Below, in pieces: positions 37,122-45,613 of a DNA stretch of 64,000 bases. The translations under genes were made by a program, and so were the position numbers. The notes under the pieces were generated by a model. The model made no database searches. It saw only the letters and a list, made by a program, of their open reading frames with translations, and had not been told where the DNA came from. The stretch comes from Actinomadura sp. NBRC 104412. GTDB taxonomy: Bacteria > Actinomycetota > Actinomycetes > Streptosporangiales > Streptosporangiaceae. The stretch is from contig NZ_BSTM01000006.1 in the NCBI RefSeq assembly GCF_030269515.1, positions 230,518 to 294,517 on the forward strand, read 5' to 3'. Position 1 is the first letter of the stretch; every line of letters starts with the position of its first letter.

Positions 37122-38093
37122 TCAGGTGTCGTGGAACGAGCCGGGGACGATCACGCGCAGGGCGTTGCCGAGCAGCCGCACCGACACCGGGGTGCGGCCC
37201 CTGACCTCCCCGTCCACGTCCACGTTCAGCGGCGGGTCGGTGGCGATGCGGACGTGGTCGGTGGTGAGGAAGGCGTCCTCGTTCAGGGAGCGCCACTGGC
37301 CGGTCAGCACGTGCCGGGCGGTCGCCGAGGCCAGCCGCAGCCGGTGCCGGTCGCCCAGCCGGTAGACCGCCAGCAGCCGGTCGTCGGGACTGGCGTCGCG
37401 GGCGATGCGCTGGCCGCTGTGGTGCGCGCCATTGGCCACGTTGAGCTGGTGGGTGGCCATCTCGTGGGTCTCGCCGTCGATGGTGATCGTGGCCCGGAAC
37501 GCCTCGTGCCTGGGCAGCAGCCGGGCCGCCGTCACCGCGTACGCGCCGCGGCCGATGACCCGTTTCAGGTCGTGCGGCACCTGCTCGGCGACGTGGACCG
37601 AGAGCCCGATGCTGACCATGTTGGCGAAGATGTGGCCGCCGTCATGGTGGGCGGCGCCGTCGGAGGCGGGCGGCTCCGCCTCGACGTGGCCGACGTCGAC
37701 GTCGGCCACCTTGCCGTCCCGCAGGACGCCGACCGCGCCCTTCAGGTCGACCGGTAACTCCAGGCTGCGCGCGAAGTTGTTGGTGGTGCCCAGCGGCAGG
37801 ATGCCCAGCGCGATGTCGCGGTGGGCCAGGTGGCCGACCGCCTCGGCGACCGTCCCGTCACCGCCGCCCACCACGACCAGGTCGGGGTCGAGCGCCAGCA
37901 CGTCCTCGAACAGGTCGCTCAGCCGGTCCGGCTCGGTGACGGGGAAGACCTGCGCGAACTCCAGCCCCGCCTCCTCCAGCATGCTGCGGGCCGTGCTGTA
38001 CAGGCGGCGCCCGCGCCGGGACCTGGCGTTGATCACCAGAACCGCTCGTCCCGTTCCCCGGATCGCCGACTGTAGCTCGCGTTTGGTGCGCAT
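37122..38093 (-). CDS. Diacylglycerol/lipid kinase family protein
   Basis: 323 residues of the DAGK catalytic family. Motifs: VLVINARSRRG at the start, VVVGGGDGTVAEAVGHLA for nucleotide binding and ILPLGTTNNFARSL. It phosphorylates a membrane lipid such as diacylglycerol, or a sphingoid/ceramide-like lipid. The ATG at 38093 follows GGAGGGGAG by 13 bases. Divergent from the esterase-like gene over a locally AT-rich region. Confidence 0.92.
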   Translation of the reverse strand: MRTKRELQSAIRGTGRAVLVINARSRRGRRLYSTARSMLEEAGLEFAQVFPVTEPDRLSDLFEDVLALDPDLVVVGGGDGTVAEAVGHLAHRDIALGILPLGTTNNFARSLELPVDLKGAVGVLRDGKVADVDVGHVEAEPPASDGAAHHDGGHIFANMVSIGLSVHVAEQVPHDLKRVIGRGAYAVTAARLLPRHEAFRATITIDGETHEMATHQLNVANGAHHSGQRIARDASPDDRLLAVYRLGDRHRLRLASATARHVLTGQWRSLNEDAFLTTDHVRIATDPPLNVDVDGEVRGRTPVSVRLLGNALRVIVPGSFHDT

Positions 38094-38253
38094 TCGACCG
38101 GTCGTCTCCCCTCCACCCGCCGGGGCACACACTACCCAGGCACCCCTGCTCTTCCCGGACAGGTATTTTATATTCCGTTACCCTGAGTTGAACCCGCTTC
38201 GGAGTGGGGGACATTCCTTGTAATAGTGATTGCGGGAATGCCGAGGCGACAAC
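38094..38253. promoter_or_regulatory. AT-rich divergent promoter region
   Basis: TATTTTATATTCC (38164-38176) is the most AT-rich patch in this part of the window. On the plus strand TTGTAATAG (38218-38226) gives a possible -10 box TAATAG 27 bp before the esterase-like ATG. On the minus strand TAGTGT (about 38130) is a possible -10 for the lipid kinase. Confidence 0.4.
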
Positions 38254-39282
38254 ATGTGGCGGCGCGGGCTGTTCGGAGCGGGAATTGTTACGGGAATGGT
38301 GGGGCTTTTGGCCTCCGTCGCCCCGGACGATCCCGCCACCCCGGCGGCGCCGTGCTCGGACGACGGCGCCGTCGTGGTCGGCGAGCGCGAAGTGGGGCCG
38401 CGGCTGCTGGACCTGACCGTCCGCTCGCCCGCGCTGGCCGGGGCGGCGCGCGTACGGTTGCTGCTCCCGGCGGGCTGGTCGCGGGACGGGGTGCTGAACG
38501 GGCGCACCTGGCCGGTGCTGTGGCTGCTGCACGGCGGCGGGCGCGGCGACCACACGTCCTGGACGGCCAACACCGCGCTGGAACGGATCGCCGGGGGTGA
38601 GGGCGTTATGGTCGTCATGCCGGACGGCGGGCGCTGCGGGAATTACTCCGACTGGTGGAATCACGGGGCCGGCGGGCCGCCCCAATGGGAGACGTTCCAC
38701 CTGACCGAACTGCGGCAGATCCTGGAACGCGGATACGGCGCAGGGACGCGGCGCGCCATCGCCGGCGCCGGAATGGGCGGCACCGGCGCGCTCGCCTACG
38801 CGGCCCGGCATCGCGGCCTTTTCCGGGCCGCCGCGTCGTTCAGCGGGGCCCTCGACACCCTGTACCGCGATGACACCGGGCTGGACGTGCCCGACCTGAT
38901 CGAGCTGGGCGTGGCGACCGGCGGGTCACGCTTCGCCGACTGGACCGACCTGTGGGGCGACCCGGACGAGCAGCGCCCGGTCTGGCGCCGGCACAACCCG
39001 TTCGACCTGGCCGATCGCCTTGCCGGCGTGCGCCTGTACCTCAGCTCGGGCGACGGCGCGCCCGGCCCGTACGACCGGTGGCGTCCCGGGGATCCCCTGA
39101 CCGCGCGGGGCCGGGAGGTGCTGGAGAGGGTCGCCCACCGGTCCGGCACCGAGTTCGCGGCCAAGCTGAGGAGGCTGGGCATCCCGGCGTCCACGCACTT
39201 CTACCAGGGCACCCACCGCTGGCCCTATTGGGGACGCGAGCTGGACTGCGCGCTGCCCGTCCTGCTGTCCGAGATCACCTGA
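38254..39282 (+). CDS. Secreted esterase D/antigen 85-like alpha/beta hydrolase without its catalytic serine
   Basis: 342 residues. An N-terminal signal sequence (WRRGLFGAGIVTGMVGLLAS) with a cleavage-like site is followed by the Esterase_PHB/antigen-85 fold: PVLWLLHGGG, VMPDGGRCGNYSDWW, and HFYQGTHRWPYWGREL, which keeps the catalytic histidine. The nucleophile elbow, normally GxSMGG, reads GAGMGG: the codon is GGA at residue 173, so serine is replaced by glycine. It may be a non-catalytic binding protein, as for mycobacterial MPT51. ATG at 38254 has GAGG seven bases upstream; TTG at 38230 is an alternative. Confidence 0.85.
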   Translation: MWRRGLFGAGIVTGMVGLLASVAPDDPATPAAPCSDDGAVVVGEREVGPRLLDLTVRSPALAGAARVRLLLPAGWSRDGVLNGRTWPVLWLLHGGGRGDHTSWTANTALERIAGGEGVMVVMPDGGRCGNYSDWWNHGAGGPPQWETFHLTELRQILERGYGAGTRRAIAGAGMGGTGALAYAARHRGLFRAAASFSGALDTLYRDDTGLDVPDLIELGVATGGSRFADWTDLWGDPDEQRPVWRRHNPFDLADRLAGVRLYLSSGDGAPGPYDRWRPGDPLTARGREVLERVAHRSGTEFAAKLRRLGIPASTHFYQGTHRWPYWGRELDCALPVLLSEIT

Positions 39283-39291
39283 TCCGGTCGG

Positions 39292-39304
39292 TAGGGTCCG
39301 ATGC
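39292..39304 (+). promoter_or_regulatory. Leaderless -10 box before the amidohydrolase gene
   Basis: TAGGGT (39292-39297) ends seven bases before the GTG at 39305, and there is no ribosome site. It lies only 10 bp after the upstream stop codon. Confidence 0.5.
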
Positions 39305-40225
39305 GTGACTGAATCCCGTTCTGGTGCGGGCGGGCCGCTCGGCGACGACGAGGTGCCCGCGTTCTGGAAGGCGCTGGGCCTGCCCGGCCTCATCGACGTG
39401 CACGTCCACTTCATGCCGCCGCGGCTCATGGCCCGGGTGTGGGAGTACTTCGACCGGGCCGGGCCGCTGCTGGGCCGCGAGTGGCCGATCCGCTACAGGT
39501 TCCCCGAGGAGGAGCGGGTCGCGTACCTGCGCACCCTCGGCGTGCGGGCGTTCACCTCGCTGGCGTACCCGCACAAGCCCGGCATGGCTGCGTCCCTGAA
39601 CGAGTGGACGGCCGGGTTCGCGGAGCGCGTCCCCGAGTGCCTGCCCACGGCGACGCTCTACCCGGAGCCCGGCGTCGCCGAGTACGTGCGCCACGCCGTG
39701 GAGGGCGGGACGAAGGTCGTCAAGGTGCACCTGCAAGTGGGCGGGTTCGACCCGCGGGCCCCCGAGCTCGACCCGGTGTGGGGCCTGCTGTCGGACGCCG
39801 CTATCCCGGTGATCGTCCACGCGGGGTCGGGACCGGTCGCCAACGGCTACACCGGGCCGGAGCCGTTCGGAGGCGTCCTGGCACGGCATCCACGGCTCAC
39901 GGCGATCATCGCGCATCTGGGCGCACCCGAGTTCGAGGGCTTCTTCGAGCTGGCCGACCGGTACGAGCGCGTCCACCTCGACACGACGATGGCGTTCACC
40001 GACTTCTTCTCCGCCCTCGGCTCGTTCCCGGAGACGCTGCGGCCCCGGCTGCGCGACCTCGGCCTGAGCGGGCGGATCCTGCTCGGCACCGACTTCCCCA
40101 ACATCCCCTACGAGTACGCCCACCAGCTCGACGCCCTGGCCCGCCTCGACCTGGGCGACGACTGGCTGCGCGCCGTCTGCTGGGACGCCCCGGCGAAGCT
40201 CCTCGACCTCTCACCGCCGGGGTGA
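39305..40225 (+). CDS. Amidohydrolase-family TIM-barrel metal enzyme (ACMSD/decarboxylase-like)
   Basis: 306 residues of the amidohydrolase_2 family. Metal ligands in the expected order: LIDVHVHFMPP (HxH), PVIVHAGSG, AIIAHLGAPE and LLGTDFPNIPY with the catalytic aspartate. Such enzymes are hydrolases or non-oxidative decarboxylases of aromatic acids; the substrate cannot be read from sequence. The GTG at 39305 is chosen because the overlapping ATG at 39301 is in a different frame and stops at once. Confidence 0.88.
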   Translation: MTESRSGAGGPLGDDEVPAFWKALGLPGLIDVHVHFMPPRLMARVWEYFDRAGPLLGREWPIRYRFPEEERVAYLRTLGVRAFTSLAYPHKPGMAASLNEWTAGFAERVPECLPTATLYPEPGVAEYVRHAVEGGTKVVKVHLQVGGFDPRAPELDPVWGLLSDAAIPVIVHAGSGPVANGYTGPEPFGGVLARHPRLTAIIAHLGAPEFEGFFELADRYERVHLDTTMAFTDFFSALGSFPETLRPRLRDLGLSGRILLGTDFPNIPYEYAHQLDALARLDLGDDWLRAVCWDAPAKLLDLSPPG

Positions 40226-40250
40226 CGGGCCGGCTTCAGGCGGTCGGGCT

Positions 40251-41267
40251 TCAGTGGTCGCAGCGGTCGTCCCCGTTGTGGTCGTGCGGCTCGCCCTGGG
40301 CGGAGACATGGCGGGGCCCGTGCGGGTCCTCGCAGTGGAATTCGTCGTCGATGTGGTCCACCTCAAGGGTGGTGTGCGTGATCCCGTAGGACGAACGCAG
40401 CAACCGCTGCAAATCGCGCCGCACCGTGTGGCAGTCGCCCTTCGGCTCCACCAGGACATGCGCCGACAGCGCCGGGTAGCCGGAGCTGACCTCCCACACG
40501 TGCAGGTCGTGGACCTCCTCCACACAGGGGTGCCGCGCCAGCCGGTCGCCCAGCTCCCGGGGGTCGAGCCCGGCGGGGGCGGCCTCCATGAGCACCCGGC
40601 CCGCGTCCCGCAACAGCTCGTACCCGGCCTTGAGCATCAGCGCCGCCACCAGCAGCGACGCGATCGCGTCGGCACGGGTGAAGCCGATCGTCCAGATCAC
40701 CAGCCCGGCGATCGCGGTGGAGATGAACGCGTACAGGTCGTTGAGGATGTGCTGGAACGCTCCCTCGATGTTCAGGCTGCGCCGGTCCGCCCGCCCGATC
40801 AGCAGCGTCGCGGCCACGTTCACGACGATCCCGGCCAGCGACGTCCAGAACACCAGCGGCCCCGCCACGTCCGGCGGGTGCAGCAGCCGCTCGACCCCCT
40901 CGTACACGAAGAACAGCGCGAGCAGGATCAGCGTCAGCCCGTTGAGCTGCGCCGACAGGATCTCGGCACGGCGCAGGCCGAAGGTGTAGCCGGCGCGCGG
41001 CGGGCGCGCCGCGATCCGCATCGCGATCAGGGCCAGCGTGATCGCGAACGCGTCGGTCATCATGTGCGCCGCGTCCGTGATCAGCGCCAGTGACCGCGCC
41101 ATCAGGCCGATGACCACCTCGCCGGCCATGTACGCCAGGATCAGCGCCAGCGCCGCCGCCAGGTACCGGCGGTCGGCGCCGGGCGAGACCGGCTGCCCGT
41201 GACCATGGCCGTGCCCGTACGCGTGCCCGCCCAGGCGCTCCTCCGGGTGGGCGTCGGGCCCCGTCAT
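40251..41267 (-). CDS. Cation diffusion facilitator (CzcD/ZitB-like Zn/Cd/Co efflux)
   Basis: 338 residues with six membrane segments. The metal site pairs HxxxD in TM2 (AAHMMTD) and TM5 (FQHILND) are present. A His-rich N-terminus (HAYGHGHGHGQ) and His/Asp-rich C-terminus (HDHNGDDRCDH) are typical of zinc exporters; the cytoplasmic ferredoxin-like domain is at about 245-325. It exports divalent metal using the proton gradient. ATG at 41267 overlaps the stop of the ArsR-family regulator gene (ATGA), so the two form a self-regulated unit. Confidence 0.93.
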   Translation of the reverse strand: MTGPDAHPEERLGGHAYGHGHGHGQPVSPGADRRYLAAALALILAYMAGEVVIGLMARSLALITDAAHMMTDAFAITLALIAMRIAARPPRAGYTFGLRRAEILSAQLNGLTLILLALFFVYEGVERLLHPPDVAGPLVFWTSLAGIVVNVAATLLIGRADRRSLNIEGAFQHILNDLYAFISTAIAGLVIWTIGFTRADAIASLLVAALMLKAGYELLRDAGRVLMEAAPAGLDPRELGDRLARHPCVEEVHDLHVWEVSSGYPALSAHVLVEPKGDCHTVRRDLQRLLRSSYGITHTTLEVDHIDDEFHCEDPHGPRHVSAQGEPHDHNGDDRCDH

Positions 41268-41656
41268 CCGCCGGCCTCCCGGTGGCCGGTGTGGGCCAGC
41301 GCCATGTCCAGGAGCAGCCGGACGTGCGAGTCGTCCAGCCGGTAGTACGCGCGGCGGCCCGCGCGCCGCACCTGGACCACCCGGTGGGCACGCAGCAGGC
41401 GCAGCGCGTGGGACACCGCCGACTCGCTGTGCCCGCACGCCGCCGCGATGTCGCAGACGCACATCTCGCCGCCCTCCAGCAGCGCCGTGATCACGCGCAG
41501 CCGTCCGGGGTCCGACAGCAGCCCGAACATCTGGGACAGCTCGTCGATCTCCGTGGCGCCCGGCATGGCGGCGGCCACCACGGCCACCTTCGCGGGGTCC
41601 ACCACGCGGACCGCGCAGGCGTCCGGGGCGACCGCGACATCTGAAGGAGTGCTCAT
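41264..41656 (-). CDS. ArsR/SmtB-family metal-sensing repressor
   Basis: 130 residues with the ArsR winged helix (DPGRLRVITALLEGG, GHSESAVSHALRLLRAHRVVQ). Two metal-site types are visible: a cysteine pair in EMCVCDIAAAC (alpha-3 type) and an Asp/His set in DSHVRLLLDMALAHTGH (alpha-5, zinc type). Cd/Pb or Zn/Co sensing is possible. It would repress its own operon with the CDF exporter. The start codon lies within the predicted operator and the message is probably leaderless or nearly so. Confidence 0.92.
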   Translation of the reverse strand: MSTPSDVAVAPDACAVRVVDPAKVAVVAAAMPGATEIDELSQMFGLLSDPGRLRVITALLEGGEMCVCDIAAACGHSESAVSHALRLLRAHRVVQVRRAGRRAYYRLDDSHVRLLLDMALAHTGHREAGG

Positions 41657-41662
41657 ATGAGC
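41651..41662. promoter_or_regulatory. Palindromic operator overlapping the arsR-family start codon
   Basis: GCTCATATGAGC is a perfect 12-bp palindrome that contains the ATG (minus strand 41656-41654) of the regulator. The motif resembles the half-sites of SmtB/CadC-type operators. A second short palindrome, AAGCTT, follows at 41663-41668. Confidence 0.6.
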
Positions 41663-41708
41663 AAGCTTAGTGCACGCCCCTCCGCCCCGCCGGGGGCGAA
41701 CCCGCCGC

Positions 41709-42758
41709 TCAGATGGTTCCCCTCCGCCGTACCATGCCCGCGGGCTCGATCGACGGCGGTGGTGCGCCGGCGCTCGTCTCCTCGATCGGCGGCTCGCCGG
41801 ACGGGTCCTGCCCGGACCCGGCGCCCGTGTCATCACCGGGCACCTCATCACCGGGCACCTCATCACCGGGCACCTCCTGGCCCGGAACGTCGCCGCCCGG
41901 CGACGGCCCGTCGGACGGATCCGGGGTCCCGGGCTCGTCCGAGGGTGAGTCCGGAGGCAGCGAGTCCTGCGGTGACACGCTGGGGTCCATGGTCCCCGAG
42001 CCGTCCGGGCTGGGGGCCGCCAGTTCCTCCCGCGGCACCTCCATCGGCGGGCCGTCCAGTTCGCCGGTCGTCGCCGCCGGGCGCTGGAACCCCATCCTCG
42101 CCTCCGGGTCGACGAGCACGAACCGGGTCACCTGCCGCCGCGGCCGGATCTTCGTCACCTTCCGCTTGGTGAATCCCGGCCACGAGGCACCGGTGTAGTC
42201 GGCGTTCCCTGCGGAGATCTCCGAATCCGGAGGGGTCAGCGGATTCCCGCAATTGCACTTCACCACGGGCGTGCCGTATTCGTTCACCAGAACGCCCATT
42301 CCGGCCTGGAGCACGGCCGGCATACGGGTCGCCTTGCCGTTCTTGAAGCCGTGATTGGTCACCAGCGTGTCGACCCGCAGCAGCACCGGCGTCAGCCGGG
42401 AGACGAACCGCGGGACGTCCGCCGGACGGATCTTGTGCACGCTCGCCCACGCGGCCGCCTTGTCCGGGTTGGCCTGCAGGAACGCCACCAGCTTAGCCGG
42501 GTCGCACGACGCCGCCCTGCGGGTGCCCCCGTACAGTCCCGGCGCGTCGCCGTCCTCCGTGCCGCCGCCGCGCGGGCTCGGCTTGATCTTCTGCTGGTCG
42601 GTGCCCGACATCAGCACATACGGGTCGGGACCCGCCGATCCCACCGTGAGCCGGGTGATGGTCGCGCCCGCGTCGCCGCAGCCGCCCATGACGGCACCCG
42701 CCAACAGCACCACGGGAAGAACCCCCCGCACCTGAATTCGGAATTTGATCTCCGGCAT
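41709..42758 (-). CDS. Secreted lipoprotein, DUF6777 type
   Basis: 349 residues. Signal peptide with lipobox VMGGC (lipidated Cys at 27), then a globular region about 80-215 (CDPAKLVAFLQANPDKA, VHKIRPADVPRFVSRLTPV, LVNEYGTPVVKCNCGNPL) that I recognise as the DUF6777 domain of actinomycete membrane-anchored proteins. The C-terminal third is low-complexity, Pro/Asp/Gly-rich, with three VPGDE-type repeats. Function is unknown. It is divergent from a membrane Ser/Thr kinase whose promoter lies between them, and a signalling link is possible. Good evidence for the family, none for function. Confidence 0.85.
   Translation of the reverse strand: MPEIKFRIQVRGVLPVVLLAGAVMGGCGDAGATITRLTVGSAGPDPYVLMSGTDQQKIKPSPRGGGTEDGDAPGLYGGTRRAASCDPAKLVAFLQANPDKAAAWASVHKIRPADVPRFVSRLTPVLLRVDTLVTNHGFKNGKATRMPAVLQAGMGVLVNEYGTPVVKCNCGNPLTPPDSEISAGNADYTGASWPGFTKRKVTKIRPRRQVTRFVLVDPEARMGFQRPAATTGELDGPPMEVPREELAAPSPDGSGTMDPSVSPQDSLPPDSPSDEPGTPDPSDGPSPGGDVPGQEVPGDEVPGDEVPGDDTGAGSGQDPSGEPPIEETSAGAPPPSIEPAGMVRRRGTI
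41831..41875. repeat. Three perfect 15-bp tandem repeats in the DUF6777 gene
   Basis: CATCACCGGGCACCT occurs at 41831-41845, 41846-41860 and 41861-41875, with no mismatch. In frame on the minus strand it encodes repeated VPGDE units in the disordered tail, so copy number changes keep the reading frame. Confidence 0.85.
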
Positions 42759-42787
42759 CCCATCTCCCGCCCGTGCCCGGCCGTACC

Positions 42788-42793
42788 TATACT
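42788..42793 (+). promoter_or_regulatory. Consensus-like -10 box TATACT before the second kinase
   Basis: TATACT lies between the divergent DUF6777 gene and the kinase. It ends five bases before an in-frame ATG (42799) and 71 bases before the GTG used here as start. Transcription would begin at or near 42800. Confidence 0.6.
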
Positions 42794-42864
42794 CTTTGAT
42801 GCCGGAGCGGGGTGATTTGTGCCGGGCAGAAACGACGAATCTCGTGACCGGGGGTGGGCGGGCA

Positions 42865-44409
<1,545 letters not shown>

Positions 44410-44422
44410 CTCCCGAGCCTCG

Positions 44423-45613
44423 TCAGAGGTTGCGTTCGGACCATTCCCTCAGGTCACGGCGGGCCACGGCGGCGGCCATCAGGTCGGGGAAGGCGTCCGG
44501 GGTGCAGGCGAAGGCCGGGACGCCCAGCGCGGCCAGCGCGGCGGCGTTGTCGTGGTCGTAGGCCGGGGCGCCCTCGTCCGACAGCGCCAGCAGCACGATC
44601 ACCTGGACGCCGGCGTTGGTCAGGGCCGCGACGCGCTGGAGCAGCTCGGCGCGGACGCCGCCCTCGTACAGATCGCTGATCAGCACGAGGATGGTGTCGT
44701 TGGGCCGGGTGACCAGGCCCTGGCAGTAGGCGATGGCGCGGTTGATGTCGGTGCCGCCGCCGAGCTGCGTGCCGAACAGCAGCTCGACCGGATCGTGCAA
44801 CTGGTCGGTGAGGTCGACCACCGAGGTGTCGAACACCACCAGGGACGTGCGCAGCGACCGCATCGAGGCCAGCACCGCGCCGAACACGCTCGCGTACACC
44901 ACCGAGGCCGCCATCGACCCGCTCTGGTCGATGGCCAGCACCACGTCGCGTTTCACGGCCTGCTGCCTGCGCCCGTACCCGATCATGCGTTCGGGGACGA
45001 GGGTGCGGTGCTCGGGCAGGTAGTGGCGCAGGTTGGCGCGGATCGTCCGGTTCCAGTCGACGTCGGGCAGGCGGCGGGGACGCTGGACGCGGGCGGAGCG
45101 GTCGAGGGCACCGCCGACCGCGGAACGGGTCCGCTGCGCGAGCCGCTTCTCCAGGTCCGCCACCACCGTGCGCACCACCCCGCGCGCCGACTCGCGGGCG
45201 CGGTCGGGCATCACCCGGTTGAGGGAGAGCAGCGTCCCGACCAGGTGGACGTCGGGTTCGACGGCGTCGAGCATCTCCGGTTCGAGCAGGAGCCGGGTGA
45301 GGTTGAGCCGTTCGATCGCGTCCTTCTGCATCACCTGGACGACGGTGGACGGGAAGTAGTCGCGGATGTCGCCGAGCCAGCGCGCCACCCTCGGCGCGGA
45401 GTCGCCCAGCCCGCCGGCGCGCCGGTCGGACCCGGAACGGCCGCCGGCGCCCGCCCCGTACAGCTTCTCCAGGGCGCCGTCCATGCGCGCCTCGTCGCCC
45501 GACAACCGGACGCCCGTGCCGTCGGCGCCGCCCTCGCCGCCGAGCACCAGCCGCCACCGCTTGAGGCGTTCGTCGGGGGTGCCGGTCATGCCGCTCCTCG
45601 TGTCGTCGCTCAT
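44423..45613 (-). CDS. VWA domain protein, last gene of the MoxR/VWA operon
   Basis: 396 residues. The C-terminal von Willebrand A domain (about 210-390) has a good MIDAS, VVLAIDQSGSMAAS, and later LLFGTQLGGGTDINRA (Thr/Asp) and LVLISDLYEGG. The N-terminal half is helical with an RPRRLPDVDWNRTIRANLRHY linker known from VWA partners of MoxR ATPases. Start ATG at 45613 overlaps the DUF5682 stop as ATGA. It is expected to work with the AAA protein two genes upstream, as an adaptor or effector. Confidence 0.9.
   Translation of the reverse strand: MSDDTRSGMTGTPDERLKRWRLVLGGEGGADGTGVRLSGDEARMDGALEKLYGAGAGGRSGSDRRAGGLGDSAPRVARWLGDIRDYFPSTVVQVMQKDAIERLNLTRLLLEPEMLDAVEPDVHLVGTLLSLNRVMPDRARESARGVVRTVVADLEKRLAQRTRSAVGGALDRSARVQRPRRLPDVDWNRTIRANLRHYLPEHRTLVPERMIGYGRRQQAVKRDVVLAIDQSGSMAASVVYASVFGAVLASMRSLRTSLVVFDTSVVDLTDQLHDPVELLFGTQLGGGTDINRAIAYCQGLVTRPNDTILVLISDLYEGGVRAELLQRVAALTNAGVQVIVLLALSDEGAPAYDHDNAAALAALGVPAFACTPDAFPDLMAAAVARRDLREWSERNL

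Noticed and set aside
42799..42864. ATG at 42799 as the main start of the second kinase
   Set aside because: Possible because of the nearby TATACT, but the 22 added residues are unlike kinase N-termini; kept only as an alternative.
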